Shown: piece after piece, positions 1 to 10,369 of the stretch
How positions within the stretch are numbered: the stretch's first letter is position 1
Layout: each line of letters begins with the position of its first letter
From: Arsenophonus endosymbiont of Aleurodicus floccissimus
GTDB lineage: Bacteria; Pseudomonadota; Gammaproteobacteria; Enterobacterales; Enterobacteriaceae
Assembly: GCF_900343025.1 (NCBI RefSeq)
Contig: NZ_OUND01000003.1
Location: forward strand, 186,001-250,000
Reading direction: 5' to 3'
DNA: 64,000 nt
The notes under the pieces: model-generated
Seen by the model: only the letters and a program-made list of their open reading frames with translations
Database searches by the model: none
Told to the model about the DNA's origin: nothing
Made by a program: the position numbers and the translations under genes

Positions 1-1292
1 TTGGTGCGGCACCATTAACGCTAATTTCAGAGATAGATTTGGCACCAAACGGCCCAACCGGGTCGTCACTGGGAACCAGGAAAGCACCAAAGTCAGCCGG
101 AATATCGCCGATCTTGGGTGCTCTCCATAGCTACGCAGATCACGCGTTAAGGGATTGCCTTGGCTATCATATTGGATCTCTTCGGTTAGGCTGTGGCTGA
201 TGGCGCGTAGTGTAGTACCATAAATTTGACCAAGAGCTAAATCTGGGTTAATCGGGATACCACAATCAAGTAGAGCGTAAAATTTATTGAGCCGAATTTA
301 GCCAGTTCGTAGATTAACCGCGACTTCAGCAAAATTGGCACCAAATGAAAAGGCAAAATCATTGGTGACGTAGCTGGCGGTGGCTACAAGTACACCGAAT
401 CTGGTGCCGGTTCCGCTTGATGGGCAATTTCGGCATAACTGATTTGACCCTGTTTTCCACAGACGATGCCAGGGTGTGCCAACGAAACATCTTCTTTGGG
501 CTTGTTGAGTATTTGCCGCGCCATGAAAAAGTATTTTTTGGCGTAAGTTTTCCGCCGCTTTTTTGGCGGCATTACCCGAGAAGCAGGTGCCGGATGAGGC
601 ATATGCCCCTTTATCAAACAGGGCATGGTCGGTGTCGCCAGAAATGACATGGATTTCATTTAACGGGCAGCATAATACTTCGGTGCGCAGTTTTCCCAAT
701 ACGGTATCTAAACCGGTACCAATATAGGCGCTCCCAGAATGAACAATAAAGGTGCCATCAGATTCTAGCTTGATCATGCAGTTTACCTGATCAATTTCTG
801 GAATACCCGATTTTTGCATAATAATGGCAACCCCTTTACTGATTTGCCAGTCGCCTGAAGCCGGTTTTGGTCCCTGCAGTCAATCAATTGGCGTCCTTTA
901 CGCCAGGATCGGTGTTAAGGCGCAACTGGCGGCGGGGTGGGGGCGCTGGTAGGCATTTTCCTTTCACTGATAGCGCCAAGGATCCTTAACTCTTGGCCTT
1001 CTTGAACCCGATTACGCTCAATCAGATCCAGCTGATCAACACCTAATTTTCCGCTAATTCAGCCATGGCCATCGTTAGCGCAAAATTACCTTTAGGCGCA
1101 CCATAGCCTTGATAGGCACCGGCTGGACAGATGTTACTGTAATAAGTGGTGACTTGAAAATTAACATTATCGTAGGGGTAGAGAGGCAGTGCCAGCGCTG
1201 GGCCATTACTGGGAACGGTTAGCACATGATTGCCATAAAGACTGGTATTGGCTCGGAAATTCATGTCGATCGCCGTCAGTTTTCCATCATAG
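1..1292 (-). pseudogene. xdhD: XdhD-type molybdenum hydroxylase, 3' part, broken
   Basis: This is the C-terminal half of the large molybdopterin-binding subunit of an XdhD-type hydroxylase (in E. coli a putative purine oxidase). Recognisable blocks in reading order are MNFRANTSLYGNH near 1250, AYQGYGAPKGNF near 1110, MQKSGIPEIDQ near 800, GTCFSGN near 580, GANFAEVAVN near 320 and FGAKSISEISVNGAAP near 30; all match the E. coli protein as I remember it. The frame is broken repeatedly: one base is missing near 1048, further shifts lie near 940, 880, 520, 415 and 140, and a stop falls at 298. Roughly the first 480 codons are absent because of the deletion that joins this gene to ssnA, and the C-terminus lies beyond the left edge. 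It was the last gene of the ygfK-ssnA-ygfM-xdhD unit. Certainly non-functional; the family assignment is firm. Confidence 0.9.
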
Positions 1293-1293
1293 T

Positions 1294-1419
1294 TGGAAAA
1301 CGGGCGGTCAAATTTGGACCGATAGCCAAGATCTCTGTATCCTGGATAGCGATATCGATATTTTCTCTCACCCGGGCAGGCTCAAATTCTACTACTGTGG
1401 CATTTTTTAAAATTAGCAT
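1294..1419 (-). pseudogene. ssnA: SsnA amidohydrolase, N-terminal remnant
   Basis: Only about the first 42 codons remain. They begin MLILKNATVVEFEPARV at the ATG ending at 1419, two bases after the ygfK stop, and match the start of E. coli SsnA, a putative chlorohydrolase/aminohydrolase of the amidohydrolase family. After the residues LTARFP the sequence switches to xdhD coding sequence in another frame and a stop follows within a few codons. The metal-binding barrel is therefore entirely gone. The gene upstream is ygfK and the gene expected next, ygfM (FAD subunit), is missing. A remnant produced by an internal deletion between ssnA and xdhD. Confidence 0.8.
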
Positions 1420-1421
1420 AA

Positions 1422-4400
1422 TCAGGTATCCATACGGGTTAATAGATATTGATGGTGTTTGTGCACGTGGCTAATGATTTGGCACAGGTTATGCAGCTCT
1501 GGTGGTATTTTTTGAAATTGACTGTCGTTATTGATGCGTAATAGCCAGGTTCGGCTATTGAGTCGGACAGAGATCCGATCACCTTCGGCCCAAAAACCAG
1601 GGTTAGTACTGTTAATGAAGTCCTCTTCCAGGTTAAAGATAGTTACTTTATCTCGATAGGGTTTGCCTTGCCATTGACAGAATTGCGAATAATTGCCACA
1701 TTCATTGCACATGGCATCTAAATGCAGTGTTTGGTAGCGATTTTGAAAACCAGGGATGGCAATCGAGACATTGGCGCGATTTGGGCAGACATCAACACAT
1801 TTACACAAATGTAATTACATTCCAGACAGCGATCGGCTTCCTGTTCAAGGAAAGCCTCACTGTGCTGTTTGTCAACGAACTTGACGGTAATTTGATCTTT
1901 ACGTTGATAAAGATGCTGAGGATCAACGTTACTCCAGTATTTATTACCATGATAGCTATAAATATTTTCCCGCCGCAAAATGGTATCGACAGCGCGACGT
2001 GCGGTACTGATTGCCGCAACAATGGAAGAAGGCCCTTGTTGAACATCACCGATTAAAAATATGCCTGATTGCATAGTTTCTCCGCTAGCCAGATCAATAG
2101 CTGGTTTACCATTTTTATCGAGTGGAACTCCTATTGCGGCAAGCATTTGGCTATCTTGTTGCTCACCTATTGCTGTGATTATACTATCGATTTTTAAGCT
2201 GGTGGTTTGTTCGGTTGCCACCGCTTTAGAACGCCAGGAGCTATCAATTTTACCTAATTTCATCAACCTGACTGTCAGTTTACCGTTAATCGCAAAATGT
2301 TCAGGATTGGCGAGGAACATAAATTTTACGCCATTAGCTAAAGCTTCTTCATATTTTTCTGGCCAGGCGGGCATTTCAGTTTTTGAGCGGCGATAGATGA
2401 TAGTGATTTGTTCTACATCAGGTATACGTAGCGCTGCCCGAAGAACGCAGTCCATGGCGGTATTACCAGCACCAATTATCGCTACATGTTTACCCATATT
2501 CGGTGTAAAACCACGATTATAGTCACGCAGGAAAGGTAGAAATTGGTAGATATTATGATTTTCACCGGCCAGTTTGATGCCACTGTTTTTGTCGGTGCCA
2601 ACGCCAATCAAAACATAATGAAAGCCGGCCGCTTTCAATTTTTCCACGGTTAAACCCAGGCTGATATCTAAATTCAAATTTGACGCCATGTTCAGCAATA
2701 AAATTGATATCATGCTCGATAAGCTCTGATGGGATACGAAATTGGGGGATAATATTTTTTACTACCCCACTGGCGCTGGCTTCGCGCTCAAAAATTGTTA
2801 CTGGATAGCCTGCGCGGGCTAAAAAGTAGCCGGCACTGAGACCGGCAGGGCCGGCACCGATTATGGCAAACGGGTGGGGCGCAAGTACCTGTACCGGCAG
2901 GCTTTATGTCAAGGCTGTTTATACTCTTGCCAGCCTTTTTCTAATGCAATTTTCTTCAGTTGACGAATATTTAGCGGGCTATCATAGTCCAAACGAGTAC
3001 AATTATATTAGCATTGATGATCGCAAATATGACCGGTAATGGCCGGTAGCGCGTTGCGTTTGTAGATAAGTTCCAACCCATCGGTATAACGCTTTTCACC
3101 CATTAAACGGGGATATATTCAGGGATATCCTGTTTAATGGCACAGGCATTAACACAGGGAGCCGTATAGCAATCTGTTAATGGCAGTGAATCATCAATAT
3201 TTATCTGATGCTCAGCCTTCTACTCTTTTTGGCTATAATCCATACTGATTGCTTGTTTTGCCAATTTTTCTAACCGTTCTACATCAATTTTTCTGCCTGC
3301 CAGGCTGCGCTATCCGTTAATTCTCGTAGGTATTCAGTCATACGTAGATAACCACCGGGTTTTAATAGATCAGTTGCCATGGTGATGGGACGAGTGCCGG
3401 TTGCGAAAATATCACGGATAGTAATTTGACTAGCACCACCTGAATAAGAGATCGGTAGCATGCCATCAAAGGCACGGGAAAGAACCGTAGCTACATTGAT
3501 TGATAGTGGAAATAGTGCGCGGCTGGACATGTATATCTCCTCGCCGGCTAGTTTACCTTTATGATTGATAACGCCGAATGTGTTAAAACCCTATCTGTTT
3601 CTCACTGGCTAGTGTCATTAAGCGTCGCAGCATCGCCAGGGCTTGCTCAAGCTTTAGATCATGCTGGAATGAAGCCTCTTTTAAGCCAATATAATCGAAA
3701 CCGCAGTTATCGAGGATTGCTATTACCCGTTGATAAACGAGTAGGGTAGGATTGAGTTTGACAAATGTATTGAGTTTTTTGTCTTGCAATATATAACGAC
3801 AGATAGCTTCTATTTCATCGGGTGGGCAGTCGTGCATGGTAGATAGGGTTACACCGCTTACCATTTGAGCGGGAATGCTTTCGACTAATGTTGTCAGTGT
3901 AGTTTGTTGACTTTCAATACCTAACTGACTAATAAAGTATGGGTTTTCGATCCATGACTGTAAAAGCTGACGGTAGCGGTTAAAAGCGGGATGATGAGAA
4001 GCATCCATCATGTTATCAATAAATTGCCGCATAGCTAGTTGCTGAATACCAGCTAAATCCGTAACCGACACTCATGTTAAATATAAAGGATTTCGCTTCA
4101 GCTGCTTGGCGTGGCTCAAAAATGGCTTCGAGAAGATGCAAAATAAACCAGGCTTTCAGATATTCATCCCAGGCTTTTACTAGTGCATATTCAGTTGACC
4201 ACTCAGTCTTAAAGCATTCATCTTCAGCGTCGATGCAGGGTTTATCTATTTCTAATTGATCGAGGATCTGCACTGTTTTCAGTTCGATAAAGCGGCCGCC
4301 AGTTAACCAGGAGACGATAATATTTTGGGCTAACTGGGTATGCGGTACGGCAGCAGAGCCAATTGGTGTAGCACACGTTTCACCAAATACATTAATTAAT

Positions 4401-4528
4401 GGATGTTGATTTTGCTGACGATAAAATTGTTGTTTGGGAATACCAAATATTGATTGATTTTGTTGGTATTCATCAAAGATGCGCTTCAAAAGTTTATCGA
4501 ATGGAATTGGGCGCATTATATCTCCCAT
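1422..4528 (-). pseudogene. ygfK: YgfK putative selenate reductase/oxidoreductase, broken
   Basis: Homologue of the roughly 1030-residue E. coli YgfK, a flavin and iron-sulfur oxidoreductase tied to selenium-dependent molybdenum hydroxylases. The start MGDIMRPIPFDKLLKRIF at 4528 is preceded by AAGGAGA. Parts in order: an N-terminal dihydroorotate-dehydrogenase-like barrel (GETCATPIG near 4370, FVKLNPTLL near 3770, PISYSGGASQITIRDI near 3440), the FAD/NAD domain (GAGNTAMDC near 2460, GDVQQGPSSIVAA near 2030) and a C-terminal ferredoxin region (RCLECNY near 1830, VCPNRANVSIAIPG near 1775). The frame breaks near 4080, 3570, 3280, around 3120-3180, 2890, 2700 and 1810. One ligand of the last cluster also appears lost: the segment reads CNECGNYSQFCQW where relatives have GNC. 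It has its own sigma-54-like promoter; the gap to mocA is 287 bp. Confidence 0.93.
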
Positions 4529-4585
4529 GAGACTCTCCTTGCTGCGATTTAATTGGGCAAATTGGCAAACAGTTGTTATAAACTT

Positions 4586-4601
4586 TGCAACAATCACGCC
4601 A
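4586..4601 (-). promoter_or_regulatory. Sigma-54 promoter upstream of ygfK
   Basis: On the minus strand the sequence is TGGCGTGATTGTTGCA. It matches the sigma-54 consensus TGGCAYRNNNNTTGCW at every fixed position but one, including the GG (-24) and GC (-12) pairs with correct spacing. Predicted start of transcription is about 46 bp before the ygfK ATG. The cluster encodes the sigma-54 activator YgeV, which makes the match meaningful. Seen in sequence; activity is inference. Confidence 0.65.
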
Positions 4602-4815
4602 GAAACAAATAACCGAGGAATGGTGAATAAGAAATGTGATTAATATTTAATCTTGCTTTTTATTTGTGAAATAACTTACGCTCAGGCAAATAAGAATGAT
4701 AATCAATAGAAAATGGCTAACTTCGACAGATAGTTATTGATTTTTTAATTCTCAAAAAAATAATTTCACTATCACTTTGATAAACCAAACAGGCAGAGGA
4801 TGTTTTTTGTTGTCT

Positions 4816-5445
4816 TTAAGTGGAGGCAAGCAGATTTTCTGTTGCTAGTAACGTCAAATAAATCTCAGGAGTGTCAATATCTGCGGTGATTGCCGATTGA
4901 TCTAAGTCTAAATATTGCCATTGACCTTTTCGTAAAGCTTGCTGCATTGAGCGGCAATGGGTTTGTTTTGTCGCCATATTAAGGCAGTGATAAGGCAATA
5001 AAACTGGATGACCAGGTGTTTTTTGATAGCGAGGGATCAACGCATAAGCACCGCATTGGTGCCAAATTTGCTGAAATATATTGTGTTATTCAGACAATGC
5101 ATATCACCGTGCGTTATAAAGCAGTAGTCGCTATTTACAGCCATAGAGCCTAAATAGTCCCTGCTGATAATAAGCATTATAAACAATGTTGATTGCTGGA
5201 TGTTGCTGGTAGTGCGGGCTCAATTCTGTCGCCCGATAACCAATCACTAAAATAATGCAAGAACAGAAGGTTAATGCATTTTTGATACTTGCATCAAGTA
5301 TTGTTCCACCCTGCCAGGGTAACATCATTTTCCATTGTCCCATACGGGAAGAAAGACCAGCAGCTGGAATAATGCAATCGATATTTTTGATTATTTGTGC
5401 TGATTTTTTGGCCATTATGGGGACCGGGATAGCAGATTTATTCAT
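4816..5445 (-). pseudogene. mocA: MocA molybdenum cofactor cytidylyltransferase, broken
   Basis: MocA transfers CMP from CTP to molybdopterin to make the cytosine dinucleotide cofactor used by xanthine-dehydrogenase-like enzymes. The N-terminus carries the nucleotidyltransferase signature AAGLSSRMGQWKMMLPW (near 5370), nearly identical to E. coli. A frameshift near 5145 follows YYQQGLF; reading in other frames recovers ITHGDM and then HPVLL and DIDTPE down to the stop at 4816. Two shifts in all. The start at 5445 gives a leader of about 20 residues before the conserved domain, so the true start could be internal. It is divergent from yqeC, with 17 bp between starts, so the two promoters must lie inside each other's genes or in that gap. 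Confidence 0.88.
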
Positions 5446-5462
5446 TTTATTGACTCTTAAGT

Positions 5463-6245
5463 TATGCCACAGGTAAATATACCCGAACCGCTCACTCAGT
5501 TTTGTGATGGATCATTAAACTCATCATCTGTTGTTATTAGTTTGATTGGCGCAGGTGGCAAAACTAGTACTTTATTTTGGTTGGCACGATAGTTTTCGTT
5601 GTTAGGTAAAAAAGTGATTATTACCACCACCACAAGGATGTATTTACCTGATGAAAATATCCCACTATTGATGTGTTGCGATCCGGCTCATTTACCTGCG
5701 GCGGTATTTGCCTCACCAATTTGTGCTTGTTATTCCGCTTGGCAACCTAGTAACGGGAAAGTACGTGGTTTTTTACCGCAGCAGGTTGATGCACTTGCTC
5801 AGCGACACTACGCGGATATCTTACTGGTCGAAGCCGATGGTTCACAAGGTCTGCCATTAAAAGCGACTGCTTTGCACGAACCTTGCATACCGGTTAGTAG
5901 TCGCTGTGTAATTGCCGTAACTGGAGGACAGGTTTTAGCCAGGCCATTAGGGCCTGATAATGTACACAGATAGTAAATATTTGCTTCTCTAACTAAAATT
6001 AAAAGATTATATAAAAATATATTGCGGTATTGTAGCATTTTACTTGGCATTCGGAGGGAATGTTTTAAAATGTTCTTCTTGATGCACAGCGTACTTGGTT
6101 GATTAATCGTTTTTCTCAATTTGAGAATTTTATCACTAACAAACTATCAGCATTGTTAATAAGCACAGGGTTAGATGCGATTCGGTTGGGAGCTGTCAGA
6201 GAGTTTCCTCCTATCAGGAATGTTTTGCAGCGTCAGAGAAATTGA
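5463..6245 (+). pseudogene. yqeC: YqeC selenium-dependent hydroxylase accessory protein, broken
   Basis: Homologue of E. coli YqeC, a P-loop protein of the selenium-dependent molybdenum hydroxylase maturation system. Start at 5463 (MPQVNIPEPLTQFCDG) matches the E. coli N-terminus. The nucleotide-binding loop GAGGKTSTLFWLA is near 5550, ILLVEADGSQG near 5820 and CIPVSSRCVIAVTGGQ near 5885. A TAG interrupts the frame at 5590 just after the P-loop, a second stop lies at 5971 after GPDNVHR, and the segment 5975-6130 is badly scrambled before the C-terminal piece GLDAIRLGAVREF resumes and ends at 6245. The product would be split in at least three. It lies 22 bp before yqeB and is probably co-transcribed with it. 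Confidence 0.88.
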
Positions 6246-6267
6246 ATGGATAACTCACTGGGTAGTT

Positions 6268-7900
6268 ATGAAAATCTTTATGGAAGTAGCAAAACTTGAG
6301 CAGCAGAATCGTCCTTTTGCCATGGCACAAATTATTGAAAGTCGTTGCTCTACACCACGTCACTCCGTGCAAATATTAGTACTCTATGATGGCAGTGTGA
6401 TCAGCACGATTGGTGGTGGATGGTAGAGCGTAAAGTGATTACTGAAGCTTTGTTAGCGCTGGTAGAGCGTAAGCATCGTATTTTTCATGGTCGAATGAGC
6501 CGTAATGGTCAGCATGCGGTTGGCAGTGACTGTGGTGGCTCGATGTCAGTTTATATTGATGTCCATGGTTTAGCTTGCCGTTTGATACTCATTGGTGCCG
6601 GACATGTTAATCGTGCTATTGCCCAAACAGCTACTGCTTTAGATTTTTAAATCGTGGTGATGGATGTTTATGCCGATAGCCCCTTAATGCCGTTTATTTT
6701 CTAACTAATACCAAGCTATTGCAGGTAAAGTCTTTTAGCCAAGGGATTGAGACGTTAGCCATTAAAGCTGATGATTATGTGGTGATTGCTACCAATAGCC
6801 AAGATTGGGAAGCGCTATCCTTGTTGATCCACTTGCCAGTAAAATATCTTGGGCTTTTGGCCAGTCGTCGAAAGATACAAACTTTTACTCGACAATTATA
6901 TGATTAAGGGCTGAAGGCATGTCAGCTTGCTCATCTTCATGCGCCTGTTGGTCTTAATATCGGAGCAGAAACGCCGTCGAAAATTGCTATCAATATTATC
7001 GCTGAGATGCTGCAAATTAAACATCAAGCTGCCGGTGGCTCAATGAAGTGCAGCACTTTTCCCTACCGCCAGCGGGCGGTTATTCGGGGTGCTGGCGATA
7101 TTGCAACCGGGGTGGCATTACGTCTTTATCATGTTGGTTTTCACGTCATAATGTTAGAGGTTGAATACCCTACCGTTATCCGCTGTACGGTTGCTTTTGC
7201 TCAGGCTATCTATGCCGGAAAAATGACAATTGAAGGTGTGACTGCGAAACATATTAACAGACTAGATGAAGCCGATCCGCTTTTACAGCAAGGCATTATT
7301 CCGCTCTTAATTGATGAGGATGCTAGCTTATTGCCGGCTTTTCAAGCCGACGGTGTGGTCGATGCCATTTTAGCCAAACAAAATAGAGGAACCCACCGTG
7401 CAATGGCACCAGTGACGATTGCTTTGGGGCCCGGTTTTGAGGCAGGTAAAGATTGTAATGCTATCATAGAAACTAATCGTAGACATAATTTAGGAAGAGT
7501 AATTTATCAGGGATCGGCACAAGCTAATACTGGCGTGCCAGGGAATATTAATGGCTATACCACACAGCGTGTGGTGAGAGCGCCAGTTACCGCTGTCATG
7601 CGTCGTTGTGTTAATATCGGTGATATCGTTAATGTTGGCGATAATATTGCTTACATTGACAATACCCCGATTAAAGCGCCATTAAGTGGCATGGTACGTG
7701 GTTTATTAAATGATAATTTATCGGTGACGGTAGGGTTTAACATTGGCGATATAGATCCCCGTGGCGCGGCAGTAGATTTTACTGCTGTTTCGGATAAAGC
7801 ACGCGCCATTAGCGGGAGAGGTGTTAGAAGCATTGATGGCGTTGATGGAAAAATAGGTTTAGTTGTGATGGATAAAATAGCTGACTTATTCAATTATTAA
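6268..7900 (+). pseudogene. yqeB: YqeB selenium-dependent molybdenum hydroxylase maturation protein, broken
   Basis: Homologue of the 541-residue E. coli YqeB, an XdhC/CoxI-type cofactor maturation protein. Start MKIFMEVAKLEQQN at 6268 aligns with E. coli. The N-terminal part has STPRHS and GSDCGGSMSVY (near 6525), then the Rossmann motif LIGAGHVNRAIAQ (near 6590). The C-terminal part, open from about 6910 to 7900, has VIRGAGDIATGVALRLYH, the segment TGVPGNINGYTT and the lipoyl-like stretch IKAPLSGMVRGLLN. Lesions: one base lost at about 6417 in the run GGTGGTGGATGG, an in-frame TAA at 6648, a frameshift around 6690-6715, and an in-frame TAA at 6905. The long intact 3' third could give a peptide only with a new start. 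Confidence 0.92.
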
Positions 7901-7916
7901 GGGCGCATAGCGCCCT
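7900..7916. terminator. Hairpin between convergent yqeB and yqeA
   Basis: A perfect 7-bp stem AGGGCGC / GCGCCCT with the 3-nt loop ATA starts on the last base of the yqeB stop codon and lies 22 bp from the end of yqeA. Position between convergent genes suggests a two-way terminator, although no clear T-run follows on either strand. Confidence 0.55.
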
Positions 7917-7937
7917 ATAAGAAGATAATCGTGACGG

Positions 7938-8866
7938 TTAGAGGTAAACAATGGTACCCGTTTTAACTTCAATCTCTTGTTTGGCTTTATTTAGCACGGT
8001 AATTAGCGTTTCACGACCATGCCGACTACAGGAAAAAGAGAGAGCAGCTTCAACCTTCGGTAGCATTGATCCTTTTGCAAAATGTCCTTCATTAATGTAA
8101 CGCTGGGCTTGGTCTAGATTAAGTCGCTCCAGCCATTTTTCATTATGTTTGCCAAAGTTAATCGCTACTTTTTCTACTGCAGTCAAAATAATCAATATAT
8201 CTGCATCGATCATTTTGGCTAATTTGGCACTAGCCCAGTCTTTGTCAATGACGGCACTCACACCGCGTAAATGATTACCTTCACGCACCACCGGTATACC
8301 ACCACCAACGGTAATAACGACTTGCCCAGCATTAAGTAAGGCTTTGACTGTTTCTTTTTCAATGATAGCGATGGGTTTGGGGGAAGCAACCACTCGACGA
8401 AAGCCTCGTCCAGCATCTTCTTTTAGTTGATAGCCATTGGCTATCAATTTTTAAGTTTCTTGCAGGCTGAAAAAAGAGCCGATTGGTTTAGTTGGGTTAT
8501 TAAGGGCCGGATCGTCGGTGGCAACTTCAACTTGGGTAATAATGGAAGCAACAGGAGTCGATAAACCCCGATTGAGTAATTCTTCACTTAGCGTATTTTG
8601 CAGATCGTAGCCGATATAACCTTGGCTTAATGCCACACATACTGACATAGGTAACATGGGAGTATGAGCGGCTGTTTTAGCTGCTGCTTCAAATGCCCGA
8701 TTGATCATGCCGACTTGTGGTCCATTACCGTGAGTAATGACAATTTTATGACCCTGTTGGATCAAATCGGCAATAGCGTGTGCAGTAGTTTTTACGGGGC
8801 CATTTGTTCATCTCATCCATCACCTAATGCATTACCGCCCAATGCAATGACGATTGTTTTTTTCAT
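7938..8866 (-). pseudogene. yqeA: YqeA carbamate kinase, broken
   Basis: Carbamate kinase family (amino acid kinase fold): makes ATP from carbamoyl phosphate. Start MKKTIVIALGGNALGDG at 8866 has the family's N-terminal glycine motif. Further motifs are ITHGNGPQVGMIN (near 8725), ALSQGYIGYDLQN (near 8610), AVIDKDWASAKLA (near 8240) and FAKGSMLPKVEAA (near 8060). Lesions: a TGA at codon 18 followed by a frameshift near 8790, and an in-frame TAA at 8451 after SFFSLQET. The glycine stretch VITVGGGIPV has one glycine fewer than I recall in E. coli. Otherwise the protein is close to the usual 310 residues. It is the last gene of the ygeW-ygeX-ygeY-hyuA-yqeA run and plausibly used carbamoyl phosphate from the YgeW step (inference). 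Confidence 0.93.
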
Positions 8867-8933
8867 GATATTCATTATTCCTATTATTTATTGTTATTTA
8901 CTATCAAAGATGGGTTGGTCATACAGAAAAGCG

Positions 8934-10311
8934 TTAATTTATTAGGAAAGGTTGGCGGTGCAAAAATTGTCCCCAACCAGTGCTGCCAATAAATTTTCCT
9001 AGACTGAAAATCGGTTTTCCTCGTAATAGGGTATGGAGGATTGCACCTTGACAAACCATTTCTTCATAAGGGCTGTAATCAGCGTTATCATGCAGCTCAG
9101 CATGACGAATAGTAGTCCGTTTATGAGGTAATGATAATTAAATCAGCATCTGAACCGGGGGCTAGGCAACCTTTACGTGGCCAGAGGCCAAACAACTGAG
9201 CGGGTTTGCTGCTGGTTAGTGCGACAAAGCGTTCTGGCGTAATGTGCCCACTCATTACGCCGGCAGAAAAGAGTAATAACAAGCGATTTTCTACCACAGG
9301 TAGCCCATTTGGGCAGCGGCTAAAATTTCCTTTCGCAAGTTTAAGCCGCTGCCAATAGGAAAAAGTACAGTGATCGGTAGCAACCACATCAATGGTTCCA
9401 TCACTAATACCACACCATAATGCATCTTGTTCACGAATATTGCGTAGCGGTGGCGTGAGAATAAATTTCATCGCATCTTCACGCAGGTATTGTCGTTCAT
9501 CTAGCATCAAGTATTGAGGACAGGTTTCTATCCATACCAGCTACTGATGGGCTTTAGCCAGACGTAAGTAATTGAGTCCGAGACCATTAGACAAATGCAC
9601 AATATATAAAGGAGCATTATCGGCTAGCTGTGCCAGGTTGATCATGCGGGTAATAGCTGCAGCTTCGCATTCAGGTGGCCGGCTAAGGGCGTGATAACGT
9701 GGTTCAGTCTGACCACTAGCAATAAATTGGCTGCGTAGATAGTTAATAATGGCATCATTTTCTAGATGAACGGTGGTCAATGCGCCAGCCGCTTTCAATT
9801 GTTTTAATGCTTGTAAGATATCGCTATCATTCAACTTATATTGATAAGTTAGATAAAGTTTAAAACTGCTAATTCCGTCTTGAACCATAGCAGGAATTTC
9901 ATCGATAATCGCTTGATTAATATGTTGGATAACTCCATGAAAGCTATAGCCGATAACCGCTTTTCCGTTCGCATACTGGTGGTAGGTTTCTAGTTGATGA
10001 TGTAAGCAACATCCTTTTGGACCAAACCCCATATGATCAATAATGGTGGTGGTGTCACCGCAGGCAGCTGCGCGGGTGCCGGTAAAAAAATCGTCATAAC
10101 TACGCGCCAGCCCTGTATCAATATTGAAATGAGTATGGACATCGACACCACCTGGCATCACATAACACGCTTTGGCTTGAATAATTTCGCAAGCTTCTGA
10201 TGGGATAATATTGGGGCTGATTTGCTTGATAAGACCGTTTTCGATTAAAATATTACTTTGCCGTTGTTCATTAGCATTGACCACAATACCATCTTTGATC
10301 AGTAGTTTCAT
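8934..10311 (-). pseudogene. hyuA: HyuA D-phenylhydantoinase, broken
   Basis: Cyclic amidohydrolase (dihydropyrimidinase/hydantoinase family) that opens hydantoin-type rings in the cytoplasm. Start MKLLIKDGIVVNANEQRQ at 10311. The metal-binding motif GGVDVHTHFNID is near 10140, SSFKLYLTYQYKLN near 9850 contains the lysine position carboxylated in the family, LYIVHLSNGLG lies near 9590, and DVVATDHCTFS near 9375 carries the metal-binding Asp. Lesions: an in-frame TAG at 9541 after LAKAHQ, with the same frame then continuing as LVWIETCPQYL, and a frameshift near 9121 after DADLIIIT. The tail ELHDNADYSPYEEMVCQG ends at a TAA at 8934. Length without lesions is about 460 residues, the normal family size. 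Confidence 0.93.
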
Positions 10312-10369
10312 GTGTAAGCTCCATAATCAGTCCTAATGTAGTGTCATTAGGGCTAAATGAATAAAACGA

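Noticed and set aside
1727-2396. Rightward open frames over ygfK as separate genes
   Set aside because: They are antisense shadows of the conserved ygfK frame and have no RBS or family features.
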